Source of the DNA: Ryuthela nishihirai
Taxonomy: Eukaryota > Arthropoda > Arachnida > Araneae > Heptathelidae
NCBI GenBank assembly: GCA_038380435.1
Contig: JAWZYU010000010.1
Span: forward strand, 49,448,135-49,512,134
Direction: 5' to 3'
DNA: 64,000 nt
Shown: one piece after another, positions 31,684 to 43,134 of the stretch
How the letters are laid out: every line of letters begins with the position of its first letter
Numbering within the stretch: position 1 is the stretch's first letter
The notes under the pieces: model-generated
What the model was told of the DNA's origin: nothing
Databases searched by the model: none
Seen by the model: only the letters and a program-made list of their open reading frames with translations
Translations under genes and position numbers: made by a program

Positions 31684-32588
31684 ATTAAGAATGTAGCGCA
31701 AGATCTTGATTATGAAAAGCCTCGGCAATTTTGTACACTTAACAACTCCAAAAGAGAATTTTGATGAAGATGAAGTCTAAAGGGAAGAAAACTAAATCCT
31801 ATATGTAGTTAATTCTGATTAAGAGCGCATATAATATTCATCGAAGTCTTAAAGGAACCAACTGAATACCTCGTTTGCTGTTACTTCGAATATTAATTTT
31901 CTATCATGCAATAAACACATATCTGTGATGTTTAGAGAAGTTAATGACCCATATTGTAATCATCCGTCTCGCCTCATCTCACTTCAGCTCCCATTATGCT
32001 CACGTCAGTTATACGAAACTTTCAGAATCGGCTCAAACTTTTATGAAATTCAGATTAACCAGGATAACATTATGCTTTCTATATAATCGACCGAGACTGG
32101 CGACGACGTATAATTAAACGAATCTTATATATTGCAACACAACTGATCATAGCAAACTCTAAGAAGAATTTTTTTCTTAAAACTCGTTTTCAACAACTCT
32201 TTAATAAATCAGCTTCGAGCGTCCAGTTTCAGAAATGTGGGCTTAATATTACTAATGTTATTACAAAATCAAACTTGAGTATAAATTCGTCTACCCAAGA
32301 TTGAAGCAAATCCAGTTGTTTATGGAAAATTAATCTGACACCAAAATGGTTAGAACTAAATATTATATAACAGCAACACTTTGATCTTTCGTTGATTAAT
32401 TTCATTGTTAGTTCTAGTTTTCAAAGGTGGCAGGGGAAAGGGCTCTACACTTTCCCAAATAGAGGTTTAATAATAAATGTTTGAATAAAAAGAAACTTTC
32501 AATTAATATTTGCTCAAACATCTCAGCAAATAAACAGGACAAAATATTCTAATAAGCCATGAGTTTCTTTTAAGCAATATTTTGAATT
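31684..32588. other. A/T-rich unique part of duplication unit 2
   Basis: Near-identical to 24476-25377. No gene seen. Confidence 0.45.
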
Positions 32589-32599
32589 ACTGTTTTAAG

Positions 32600-32988
32600 G
32601 TGGGACGGGGGTGGCTCAGTCGGTAGCGCGCCAGGCTCGTAATCTGCAGTTCCCAGGTTCGAGTCCTAGCTGGGTCAGCGTTGAGATTTATCTCCGCAAA
32701 ATTTCCCGCCCTGCCCACGGTCAGTAGGGGACACCGATGGGCTTGGAAAGATCGCCGTCCGTCGGATGGGACGTTAAGCCGTGGCTCCGTGTGCGGGAGA
32801 GCCATACCCTGTGCACGTTAAAGAACACCCTGGATAGCCTTGACGGGAGTCTACCATCTGTCTCCCAACAGTTGTTCCAGTGGGTTCCCTCCCCCAACAT
32901 TCTCTGAGCCTTCGGGGTCCATATGACCTGGCCATTTAGCCCATGGTGTGCAAAAAAGTGCCGCTCAGAGGTAAAACAACTCAACCCA
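32600..32988 (+). mobile_element. SINE family A monomer at the dimer site
   Basis: The target duplication ACTGTTTTAAG (32589-32599 and 32989-32999) is identical to the one around the dimer in unit 1. The 5' half resembles the first monomer of unit 1. The 3' half (CAACATTCTCTGAG, AAAACAACTCAACCC) matches the second. Confidence 0.93.
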
Positions 32989-33221
32989 ACTGTTTTAAGA
33001 CATGCTACATCAGTCATCAGATTAATATTTGTTTGCAAATGAATTGTGAATGTCAATCACACAACTAAGCAAATAAACAATATTTTATTCTGTTTCAATT
33101 GCTGACTCAGTAGAGACACTACAGGAGAGACACATTCACAGATCGACAAAGACACATTAATATTTGCTTAAAAATGACTGCTGAAAGATATTTACTCACA
33201 CAATTGGCAAATGAAATAAAA

Positions 33222-33338
33222 AATAAATAAATACCCCCTCAAGCAGCTGCTTGCCACAGAGGTCTGACAGGAACCTGTCAGCTTATATGCTATAGTAGAA
33301 GGTCTGAGAGGATGGCAGGACCTCAGCAGAAAAATGAA
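33222..33338 (-). mobile_element. SINE family B, headless (twin of 26332-26452)
   Basis: Same limits as the unit 1 copy. Confidence 0.9.
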
Positions 33339-33516
33339 CAGAATAAAAAATATTGTAATCATGTATCATAGATTCTACTAAGCAATTTGAATTACTCATT
33401 CAACATTGATAGATATTACATTTATCATCACAAAAATATTTCTTTTGAAATGAAGTCTGAATATCTCTGCTTACACATACCAGGAAACGAAGAGAAAAAT
33501 ACAAATATTGTGTTGT

Positions 33517-33915
33517 TGTTTGGGTTGTTTTACCTCTGAGCGGCACTTTTTTGCACACCATGGACTAAATGGCCAGGTCACATGGACCCCGAAGGCTCAG
33601 AGAAGGTTGGGGGAGGGGACCCACTGGAACAGCTCTTGGGAGACAGATGGTAGCCTCCCGTCAAGGCCATCCAGCGTGTTCTTTAACGAGCACATGGTAT
33701 GGCTCTCCCGCACACGGGGCCACGGCTTAACGTCCCATCCGATAGACGGCGGCCTTTCCAAGCCCATCGGTGTCCCCTACTGACCGTGGGCAGGGCGGGG
33801 AATTTTGCGGAGATAAATCTCAACGCTGACCCAGCTGGGACTCGAACCTGGGAACTACAGATTACGAGCCTGGCGCGCTACCGACTGAGCCCCCCCCCCA
33901 CCCCCGCCCGCCCCC
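33517..33915 (-). mobile_element. SINE family A (twin of 26636-27035)
   Basis: Same position and the same C-rich run after the head. Confidence 0.93.
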
Positions 33916-34274
33916 CACAAATATTGTGACATCTCTGATGCTGACAATGTTGGACATAAGTAAATAAAATATTTTCAATGTTTAAAGGATAATTCTAAGA
34001 TTTTGTCATTTTTACTTGTAAACACTGATAACTTTCTTGTTTTTATTTTATAATTTTTATATTTCCTCACTTTGCTATAGTTATTTAGCAAAATGCTTGA
34101 AACACAATCAATACTTTTCTGTAATAATGTATTAGCAAAATGCCACATACACAAACAGCCTCATTATTTAATACAGATGCAACTATAGCAATTGATCGTC
34201 TGCAGCCGAAAAGAATTGACGTCATGTATCATGATATGCAGCTTGGAGCAGGCCTGTAGATGAGACGGTCTTGG

Positions 34275-34455
34275 CTAAATCCCTGTCCTGCACGGTCAGT
34301 AGAGGAACCAATGGCGTTTGGAAAGACCGCCGTCCGTCGGATGGGACGTTAAGCCGTGGCTTCGTGTGAGGGAGAGTGTACACATTGGATGGCCTTGACT
34401 GGAGGCTTTATCATCTGTCTCCTGTCCCCCTGAGCCTTCGGGGATCTTATGATTA
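34275..34455 (+). mobile_element. Diverged SINE family A (twin of 27395-27580)
   Basis: Same internal deletions as the unit 1 copy. Confidence 0.8.
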
Positions 34456-34603
34456 GAGGCGTAGCTATGGGGGATGGGGGAGACTCCCCATAAAGTTGAT
34501 CGAGGTTGGAAAAATTCGAAGTGATTTTGTAAAATCTAAATTATTTCTGAAAAAAAATTTTTTTCCCTAAAATTAAGAGAAGTTAGCAAAATCTAAAAAC
34601 AAC

Positions 34604-35230
34604 TTGGCAAAATTCGAAGCCACTTGGAAAAATACATTAATATTAAATAAAGGCAAGTCCCAGATGTACCGCAGCATGTCGCTGCACACCAACTATGGGG
34701 AGAATGTCATGGACACCACTACCTACGCGGGGGCAATACAGTGCCACAAGGACACAGCTCATCCACGGCTACCTATGGCGAACAATCCTATAGAAGGAAG
34801 GTTCATCCATCGGTCAAACCCTAAATTTAATCTGTTCCCCGGTTAGCCACAAAAATGGTATATAGAACTAAGTTGACTCGGTTCCCGGGGTGGAGACTCT
34901 TCGTTTGGCTTTTCCATCGATAAGCCTGTCAACCGAGGATCTTTTCCAGTCGCAAGCCTTCTACTTCGTTTTATCGATCAGTGCCACGCACCCGCTGCCC
35001 CCCAGAAGCAGTCTGTACCCCAACTTCACCGAGACTGCACAGATGAGTCCACTGGACCGTTGTCCCCCAACACCAGTCAGCAGTACTCTCAGCCACAGCC
35101 CCTCTATCGGGGCTGTAACCTAAAGCTTCCCTGAGCAAGCGAATAAGCCCACTAGACTGGCCCCTTTCAAACCAGTCTGAAGACCCTCACAAGCCTTGCC
35201 ACCAAATGCCACATCCCATCGTGCAAATGA
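34604..35230 (+). pseudogene. Unidentified coding-like patch, unit 2 copy
   Basis: Carries the same two protein-like segments as 27723-28330. About 50 extra bases at 34865-34915 lengthen the frame before LSTEDLFQSQAFYFVLSIS. The second segment is open for 77 codons (34890-35123) and ends SPSIGAVT. Still unidentified. Confidence 0.4.
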
Positions 35231-35329
35231 GGAAACAACGGGCCGTGACCCTACTTCACAGATGCATCATTAAGCCCCTCCCCCCCCACCACCACCACGT
35301 CAAGGTTGGTCCCCTATCGGGGGGTGGGG

Positions 35330-36500
35330 GATTGGAAAAACACAGGTGACTTCTGAAAATTGGGATTTTCAGAATTTCGAAATTAAGGAGATTTTGCCAA
35401 ATCGGGACAATTTGGCAAAATCTAGGATAATTGCCAAATCGAAGCAACTTGACAAAATCTAGAGCAGTTGGCAAAATTCGAAGCCACTTGGTAAAATACT
35501 GGTGACTTGTGAAAATTGGGATTGGTTTCGTGAAATTAAGGAAAGATAATAATAACTCTCCTTATTAATATAATTAATAAGGACAACTTGGCAAAATGTG
35601 AAGAGTTGGGCAAAATTCAGGTGAAATGTAAAAATTGGGATATTTTTCTGTAAAATTATAGCGAGTTGGCAAAATTTTAATCTACTTGGTAAAATACAGG
35701 CAAATTGTGAATATTGGGATTGTTTTCGTGCAGTTAAGGAGAGTTGGTGAAATCGAGGAGAGTTGGAAAATTTCGAAGTGACTTGGTAAATTCAGAAGAG
35801 ATATAAAAATTGGGACTTTTTTCTGTAAAATTATGGTTAGTTGCCAAAATCTACGGGAGTTGGCCAAATCGAGCTAACTAGGCAAATACTAGGGCAGTTG
35901 GTAAAATTCGAATCCATTTGGTAAAATACAGACGAATTGTAAAAAATTAGGTTTAGTTTTCTGAAATTAAGGAGAGTTGGAAAAATCTCGGGGTATTGGC
36001 GAAATTCTAAGTGACAAAATTTAGGTGAAATGTAAAAAATTGGGATTTTTCCTGTAAAATTTTTTCAAATTGGCAAAATCTATTGGAGTTTGCAAAATTC
36101 GAAGCCAATTGGTTAAACACAGACAAGGTGTGAAATTTGCGAAAGTTTTTGTGCAATTAAGTAGAATTGGCAAAATTCGAATTAGCAAAATCAGGGTAGA
36201 TGTAAAAATTGGGATTTTTTTTCTGTAAAATGACGCAAGTTGGCAAAATCGAGAGTTGGCCAAATACAGGAACTGACCAAAAAGAAGTAACTTGGCAAAT
36301 CTTGGTCAGTTGACAAAATTCGAAGCCTCCTGGTAAAATTCAGGAGAGTTGTGACAATTGGAACTGTTTTTCGTGAAATATTTTGGAAAGTTGGCAAAAA
36401 CGAGAAAACTTGGGCAAATCTTGGGGAGTAGGCAAAATCGGGACAAATCGGGAAAATTGTGAAAGTGTGAAATTGTGTTGTTTGGGTGAAATTGCATTGC
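35330..36500. repeat. TTGGCAAAAT-type repeat array, unit 2 copy
   Basis: Collinear with 28385-29650 apart from one deleted period of about 78 bp. Confidence 0.8.
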
Positions 36501-37059
36501 CACCTTTCTAGTGAAATTTTAAAAAACATACATTGTATTCTCTTTCTGCAATAGCTCCTGAAACACCGGAACGATTATCTGGTTACAGAGCCTGATCTGA
36601 AAAAATACTTAAGTGTGGGAAGGGGTTTTCCCCAAAAACCTGCGGAATAAAAAGTGCCGCTCAGAGCTAAAACAACCCATATATCTCCTATACTTATAAA
36701 AGTGTATATTCACCCATTTTTATAGGTGAATGCAGCTATAAGCCAGGCTCTGGAAGAGCCTGTTTGCAATTACTAAGCAGGCGTGAATTCTTTCAAACAA
36801 GATCATATTAACTGGACTGATGCCGATTTCTATACACGGTCAGATTGCTTTACAAGCAGAAATGTGCAGATTAAAAAAGTAATCTCAGATTTAATTGTTG
36901 AAAAAATAATTAAACGAAAGCATCGACATGTTTTAAACTTATAGGAATTCGATAATCTAGAAAAAAAATGCAAAATATTAGTGTCACTCTCATATTTACA
37001 TTCCATGCAATATAAAATGTACTTTGAAGCTCGTTTGATTCTTACTTTACATATTATTC

Positions 37060-37447
37060 CAGGTTGGGTTGTTTTACCTCTGAGCGGCACTTTTTTGCAC
37101 ACCATGGGCTAAATGGCCAGGTCACATGGACACCGAAGGCTCAGAAAAGGTTGGGGGAGGGGACCCACTGGAACAGCTGTTGGGAGACAGATGGTAGCCC
37201 CCCGTCAAGGCTATCCAGCGTGTTCTTTAACGTGCACAGGGTATGGCTCTCCCGCACACGGGGCCACGGCTTAACATCCTATCCGACGGACGGCGGCCTT
37301 TCCAAGCCCATCGGTGTCCCCTACTGACCGTGGGCAGGGCGGGGAATTTTGCGGAGATAAATCTCAACGCTGACCCAGCTGGGACTCGAACCTGGGAACT
37401 ACAGATTACGAGCCTGGCGCGCTACCGACTGAGCCAACCCCGCCCCT
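37060..37447 (-). mobile_element. SINE family A at right border of duplication
   Basis: A full-length copy with its own differences from the junction copy (for example TTAACATCCTATCCGACGG). It marks where collinearity with unit 1 ends. Confidence 0.92.
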
Positions 37448-37640
37448 TAGTGCACATGATATGACTCTGCTGCATAAAGGATCACGGTTTAATATCCCAT
37501 CCATGGATCACATGCTTTCCAAGCTCAAAGATGTCCTCTTTATCAGCAAGGGCAAAATGGGAATTAGCGCAGCAACTACCAGTTGGGACTCGAAGCTGAG
37601 AATTGCAAATTACGAGCCTGGAGTGCTATCGGCTAAATTG
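37448..37640 (-). mobile_element. Very old SINE family A fragment
   Basis: Only the order of blocks (GGTTTAATATCCCATCC, GTTGGGACTCGAAGC, AATTGCAAATTACGAGCCTG) identifies it. Confidence 0.65.
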
Positions 37641-37644
37641 ACCC

Positions 37645-38975
37645 TGCCCCTAGGTCACAAGAACCACAAGGATGTGTTGCTGGGTAGGTGAAGAGAGTCC
37701 ACTGGACAGCTTTAGAGGCAGAATCGTGCCGTCAAGACGATCCAGTTATTGAATCTTAATGTTTCAGGATCGTCAAGGTGATATAGTTTTCTCTTTAATG
37801 TTCACAGGGACGTCGAGGCGATCCTGTTTACTTCTCAATGTTCACAGGGCCGTCGAGGCGATTCAGTTTGTTCCTTAATCTTCACAGGGACGTCGAGGCG
37901 ATCCAGTTTGCTCCTTAATGCATGCAGGGATCCAATTTGCTCCTTAATGTTCAAAGGGCCGTCAAGGCGATCCAGTTTGCTCCTTAATGTTCAAAGGGCC
38001 GTCAAGGCGATCCAGTTTGCTCCTTAACGTTCAAAGGGCCGTCAAGGCGATCCAGTTTGCTCCTTAATGTTCAAAGGGCCGTCAAGATGATCCAGTTTGC
38101 TCCTTAATGTTCAAAGGGCCGTCAAGGCGATCCAGTTTGCTCCTTAATGTTCAAAGGCCGTCAAGGTGATCCAGTTGGCTCCTTAATGTTCAAAGGGCCG
38201 TCAAGGCGATCCAGTTTGCTCCTTAATGTTCAAAGGGCCGTCAAGGCGATCCAGTTTGTTCCTTAATGTTCAAAGGGCCGTCAAGGCGATCCAATTTGCT
38301 CCTTAATGTTCAAAGGGCCGTCAAGGCGATCCAGTTTGCTCCTTAACGTTCAAAGGGCCGTCAAGGCGATCCAGTTTGCTCCTTAATGTTCAAAGGGCCG
38401 TCAAGGCGATCCAGTTTGTTCCTTAATGTTCAAAGGGCCGTCAAGGCGATCCTGTTTGCTCCGTAATGTTCGTAGGGACGTCAAAGACATCCAGTGTGTT
38501 CCTTAACGTTCACGTGGCCGTCAAGGCGATCCAGTGTGTTCCTTAACGTTCACATGGCCGTCAGGGTGATCCAGTTTGCTCCTTAATGTTCAAAGGGCCG
38601 TCAAGGTGATCCAGTTTGCTCCTTAATGTTTACAGGGCCGTCAAAGCGATCCAGTTTGCTCCTTAATGTTCGTACGGACGTCAAAGCGATCCAGTGTGTT
38701 CCTTAACGTTCACATGGCCGTCAAGGCGATCCAGTTTGCTCCTTAATGTTCATAGGGTCATCAAGATGATCCAGTTAGTCTTTTAATGTTCACAGTGTGT
38801 ATGTGGCAATCCTCTACATAGAGTGATGGCGTAACGTCCCATCGAATGTCGACCTTTTCACGCCCGTCGATGTTCCCTTTCTTACCGGCGGAAGAGCATG
38901 GGTTAGCCGAGAAAATTTCGAAGTGGGCACAGTTGGCACTCGAACTTGAAGCATCAAAGACGTAATGCGATAAAG
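37645..38975 (-). mobile_element. SINE family A split by an internal minisatellite
   Basis: Old SINE 3' half at 37645-37730 and 5' half at 38796-38975 (TAACGTCCCATCGAATG, GGCACTCGAACTTGAAGC) surround the 40-bp array. The repeat unit itself is SINE sequence, so the array grew inside the SINE. Confidence 0.85.
37731..38795. repeat. 40-bp minisatellite, about 26 copies, SINE-derived
   Basis: The unit is GTCAAGGCGATCCAGTTTGC followed by TCCTTAATGTTCAAAGGGCC. It corresponds to the family A segment (minus strand) GTCAAGGCCATCCAGCGTGT followed by TCTTTAACGTGCACAGGG. Edge units are more diverged than central ones, as expected for expansion by unequal exchange. Confidence 0.95.
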
Positions 38976-39164
38976 GTCGAAATATTCAAATAATCTAATT
39001 ATGAAGTCAAAATGATGACGTAAAAAGGGGAAAAAACGAACATTTAAAGCACTGAAGTCAGCAGAGGGTTTCAAATAACTGTTTAGTGCTGAAACTATAT
39101 AGTGTGGTGAAACAGTGTTGAAACTCTTTTTGAGCTTAGTGTAGTTAAAATAATGTTGTGAGAA

Positions 39165-39530
39165 GGCGTGGTGTAGCAATTGGTAGTGCACCAGGCTCGT
39201 AATCTGAAATTTACAGATTCGACTCCCAACTGGGCAAACGTTGAGATTTATCACCGCCTGTACCCTGTCCCCCCCCCCCCCCCCCCAGCATCCCATCAGA
39301 AAGGGAACGCCAGCGGGCTTGAAAAGGTCTCCGTCCGTCGGATGTGATGTAAAGCTGTGGCCTCGTGTGCAGGAGAGCCATACACAACCTGTGCACGTTA
39401 AAGAACACGATGGATGGCCTTGACGGAAGGTTTCCATTTGTCTCGTAACAGTTGTCCAGTCCCCAACTTTCTCTGAGTCCTGGAGCCCGTGTGCCTTAGT
39501 CATTAGTGCCTTTCAGTGATAAAACAACCC
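39165..39530 (+). mobile_element. Diverged SINE family A, complete
   Basis: The head is GTGGTGTAGCAATTGGTAGT. The 3' end is GATAAAACAACCCAAT. It carries a poly-C run at 39271-39288. Confidence 0.85.
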
Positions 39531-39644
39531 AATAAAATTGAGACTCTTATTAAGCTCAGTGTCTAAACTATCCTCCCTCATCCTTTTTTTTCTCTCTTTT
39601 AGATATAATCACTTTAGTCATATTTATATATATATTTATTTCCT

Positions 39645-40135
39645 AGAGTTTAGTGGGTTTGGCAAAGGTCCGAAATGTTTTCTAACAGCTGTATAGGGAA
39701 TCTCCTTTTCCTCCCCAACTTTTGGGATCATTGCGACATAAAACCTTATCCCATTGTGTACAAGAAGAAAGTGCCACCTCAGAAGTATCCCAGCTGGGTC
39801 AGAGTTGAGACTTATCTCCGCGAAATTCCCCGCCCTGCCCACGGTCAGTAGGGGGCACCGATGTTCTTAGAAAGACCGCGATCCGTCGGATGGGACGTTA
39901 AGCCGTGGCCCCGTGTACGGGAGAGCTATACCTTGTGCACGTTAAAGAACAATATGGTTTGGCTTAACGTGAAGCTACCATCTGTCTCCCAACAGCTGTT
40001 ACAGTGGGTCCCCTCCCCCAACCTTCTCTGAGCCTTCGGGGTCCTTGTGACCTGGCCATTTAGCCCATGGTGTGCAAAAAAAGTGCCGCTCAGAGGTAAA
40101 ACAACCAACCCAACCCAACCTCAGAAGTAAAACAA
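39645..40135 (+). mobile_element. Old SINE family A hosting a younger one
   Basis: Outer fragments (CTAACAGCTGTATAGGG to AAAGTGCC, and TAAAACAACTC) belong to one decayed copy. The nested element interrupts it after AAGTGCCACCTCAGAAGTA. Confidence 0.8.
39788..40117 (+). mobile_element. SINE family A, 5' truncated, nested
   Basis: Flanked by a 12-bp duplication ACCTCAGAAGTA (39776-39787 and 40118-40129). It starts at the end of the B box (TCCCAGCTGGGTCAG), so it lacks the promoter. This is a typical 5'-truncated reverse-transcription product. Confidence 0.9.
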
Positions 40136-40204
40136 CTCAACTCAGAAGAGTTCTACTCGTTACCTGAAGGAATAACGTAAAACTATTACTGGACATCTTT
40201 TCAT

Positions 40205-40252
40205 AATAGGACCCCCCCCACCACCACCCACCACCACCACCACCACCCTATC
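40205..40252. repeat. (CCA)n microsatellite
   Basis: A run of CCACCACCACC units preceded by a poly-C tract. Confidence 0.9.
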
Positions 40253-40364
40253 CTTTGTAAGAAAGAAGATATTGATCAACTTGTGAAAAACACCTCTGTT
40301 TGTTGGCTGGGGATGTTAAACCGTGTTTCTGTGTGTGTGTGTGAGTTGAGTGTTTTTTTAGTTG

Positions 40365-40795
40365 TTTTTCCCCTGGGTGTAGCACTTTTTTCACACTCCA
40401 GGCAAAGCTGTGTCAGATCACAAGGATACCCTAGTGCTTACTGAAATCCTAGGCCTTAAAGAGAGTTGGGAGGAGGGGCCTCATCGGACAACAGTTAGGA
40501 GACAGATAGTAGCCACCCATCAACACCATCCTGCTGTTGAGGTGCTTTCACCCGGCAAGACCATCCTGCCATCAAGACCAACGAGCGCAGAGTATAGCTT
40601 TCATGCACCTGGAGCCATGGCTTTATGTCTCATATGACGGATGGCGGCTTTTCCAAGCCCGTCGGTGTCCCTACTGATCGAGAGCAGTGCGGGAGTTTAG
40701 CGGAGATAAATCTCAAAGCTGGCACAGGTGGGATTCCAACCTGGTAACTGGAGATTACGAACCCTCGATCTACCCATCTGAGCCAACCCCCGCCC
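40365..40795 (-). mobile_element. Old SINE family A
   Basis: Recognisable from GCACTTTTTTCACACTCC through GAACCCTCGATCTACCC and the terminal GCCAACCCCCGCCC. Heavily diverged. Confidence 0.75.
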
Positions 40796-40838
40796 TTGTC
40801 GAGCTCCGTTCACGACAATCTGATCTCATTATCACATA

Positions 40839-41224
40839 GGGGCGGGGGTGGCTCAGTCGGTAGCGCGCCAGGTTCGTAATCTGTAGTTCCCAGGTTCGAG
40901 TCCCAGCTGGGTCAGCGTTGAGATTTATCTCCGCAAAATTCCCCGCCCTGCCCACGGTCAGTAGGGGACACCGATGGGCTTGGAAACACCTCCGTCCGTC
41001 GGATGGGACGTTAAGCCGTGGCCCCGTGTGCGGGAGAGCCATACCCTGTGCACGTTAAAGAACACGCTGTATGGCCTTGACGGGAGGCTACCATCTGTCT
41101 CCCAACAACTGTTCCAGTGGGTCCCCTCCCCCAACCTTCTCTGAGCCTTCGGGGTCCATATGACCTGGCCATTTAGCCCATGGTGTGCAAAAAAAGTGCC
41201 GCTCAGAGGTAAAACAACCCAACC
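40839..41224 (+). mobile_element. SINE family A, full-length reference copy
   Basis: The target duplication is CATTATCACATA (40827-40838 and 41225-41236). The head, GGGGCGGGGGTGGCTCAGTC through CGTAATCTGTAG to GGTTCGAGTCC, resembles a tRNA with A and B boxes. Its anticodon-loop sequence CTCGTAA recalls Met/Thr-type tRNAs. The body includes GGTCAGTAGGGGACACCGAT, GTCGGATGGGACGTTAAGCC and CCTTGACGGGAGGCTACC. The 3' end is GCTCAGAGGTAAAACAACCC with a short (CAACC) tail instead of poly(A). Such a microsatellite-type tail suggests mobilisation by a LINE that recognises its own 3' end. Confidence 0.95.
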
Positions 41225-41236
41225 CATTATCACATA

Positions 41237-42070
41237 ACGAACTTAATAGACAGGAATTCCTACTCTATATGTTTTTTTTTATTATTTTTCTTTTGCGACA
41301 AACGGGATGAGTCCAAAAAAAAGGGTCTGCGAACTCATTGATAGTAGAGTTGTTTCACGCATGAAAAAAAAAAGTATGCAGCGAAAATCAACAAAATTGT
41401 TCCCATTTTAATTGAGTTCCGTTCCATCGGAACAACAGTCAAAGTATGAAATGGAAGGCAAACAAGTTTTATTCGTTCCAGGGTTTGATCAAATAGCGTC
41501 TCCCTGGGAGGGACTGTGGCAATGGATTAATGAATCGACAGAATTGCCTTTAGGCAAGAAATTCTTCTCTCGGATTCAATCAGTTACAGCAAGAGAGCAG
41601 AAAAAAAACTATTCTGACTAAAAAAATCTATTTTTAATTTATCTGAGGCTTTCAGCTATTTTTAATGGTTTTTTTCAGTCACAAGTTTTGCATATTTAAC
41701 AAGTTTCTCGGAATTTTGAAAGAATTAAATTAAGTTTTCGAAGAGTTTCCCCCATCACCATCTCCCCTGCGAGTAGATGTGCCTTTTATTAGTTTTAAGT
41801 TTATTGCAATCAAATAAATAGCACTTACTCTCTAATTTTCTTTGTAATTTTTCTTAGACCCAACACAAACAGAATAGAATATTTATTTCTCCAGCGATAT
41901 TTATTTCTGTTGCAGTTGATTGAGAGTCACTAAGGTCAGATGTTTTCGGATGTTCTTTCAGTGCAATAATTTTTTTTATGTTTTCTCTATAATTTTTTTT
42001 TGTTTAGTTTTTTTTATGCTAAAATGCATCTCAAATTGGAAGTTAAATCGTAACATCTTAAGCAGAGAAA
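41237..42070. other. Unassigned A/T-rich stretch
   Basis: A 69-codon plus-strand frame (41412-41621) has ordinary composition but no known motif. Confidence 0.4.
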
Positions 42071-42269
42071 AGAAAAATAAATACCCCCTCAAGCAGCTGC
42101 TTGCCACAGAGGTCTGACAGGAGCCTGTCAGTTTATATGCCAGAGTAGAAGGTCTGTGAGGAAACAAGTGTAGTAAGACAAAACAAACGTCCATGCCTTA
42201 TCCGGGGCTCGAACCCAGGTCCCTTAGATCAGTAGCCAAGCGTGCTAACCACTCGGCCATGGGACGGCT
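42071..42269 (-). mobile_element. SINE family B, full length
   Basis: Runs from ATAAATACCCCCTCAAGC to the head ending CGGCCATGGGACGG. The middle has an unusual substitution block, GAGGAAACAAGTGTAGTAAG. Confidence 0.9.
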
Positions 42270-42326
42270 AGAGAAAAGAAAGGGGACCGTATATCACTTT
42301 AATCGTTAGTGTTGCATCTCCTAGAG

Positions 42327-42528
42327 CAGGGGTGGGCAAATAGCGGCCCGCGGGCCACATTCGGCCCTCTAAGAGTTTTTTGTGGCCCGCCAAGACAGTC
42401 AGAAAAATCCGCCTTGAACCGAGATTTCCTTCTCGTGCGCGACCGAAGATTCGTCTCTTATTTTCCACTAGGACGGCCACGTCAATACGCATGCGCAGTG
42501 TAGATACGAAAACAATTGCCCACCCCTG
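42327..42528. mobile_element. hAT-type MITE (202 bp), CAGGGGTGGGCAA ends
   Basis: Terminal inverted repeats are CAGGGGTGGGCAA and TTGCCCACCCCTG, with a perfect 8-bp duplication TCCTAGAG (42319-42326 and 42529-42536). GCGGCCCGCGGGCCACATTC just inside is a hallmark of a widespread animal hAT MITE group. Confidence 0.95.
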
Positions 42529-42609
42529 TCCTAGAGGATGGGTGCCCTGAATATAGGCCAAGTGCGAAAGATGAGTGGGATTGCACCTCTGTATACCGCA
42601 CACCAAAAG

Positions 42610-42720
42610 GGTATGGCTGCTGTATAGAGGCCAATTGATGCTGCTGTATAAAGGCCAATTGATGCTGCTGTATAGAGGCCAATTGATGCTGCTGTATAGA
42701 GGCCAATTGATGCTGCCCTT
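42610..42720. repeat. 24-bp tandem repeat, about 4.5 copies
   Basis: The unit is GCTGCTGTATAGAGGCCAAT with TGAT. Copies are nearly identical, so the array is recent. It lies about 75 bp beyond the hAT MITE. Confidence 0.92.
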
Positions 42721-43126
42721 TCCTCGCCCAAAATTGTGTCCCTCAAGTTACTTATGGCACCAATGATAAGCAAAATATGTTAAAAATAACTCTAAATGAG
42801 GATAATCATTAAATAGTTATCGTCTACTTATTCATCATTACGTCCAGAAAATACTCACATAAAGGACAGTGAATTAGTCTCGGTGGCGCAAGGTGGCAAA
42901 GGCGTATTATTTGACTGATTCTTGTTCTGAGAAGGAACCCTACCTGGGTCACCCCTTTTTCTTCAGTGTCTAATCTCTGAAAAGAAAAAAGGATACAGAG
43001 CTTTCGGGACTTACTGGGCTAAGCGAAAGCGTGCCCAGTGAGACCCTTATCTGAACTAATGATCAAAAACCTCTCCTACATTCAGAATAGCGGGTTACTT
43101 AGTTCACTGCGAATAGAAAAATGTTA
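42721..43126. other. Unassigned spacer
   Basis: Nothing recognised. The piece at 42875-42950 (AAGGTGGCAAAGGCGTATTA, then GGAACCCTACCTGGGTCACC) could be a decayed tRNA-like sequence but cannot be folded with confidence by eye. Confidence 0.35.
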
Positions 43127-43134
43127 CTCTAAAG

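Larger units (their letters stand above)
30311..37060. repeat. Tandem segmental duplication, unit 2 (about 6.75 kb)
   Basis: Second copy of the block, head-to-tail with unit 1. Both borders lie in family A SINEs on the minus strand (23104-23392, 30205-30597, 37060-37447). This is consistent with unequal exchange between SINEs. Confidence 0.93.

Noticed and set aside
37731..38795. CRISPR-like array
   Set aside because: Units are directly contiguous with no unique spacers, and the sequence is SINE-derived in a eukaryotic context.
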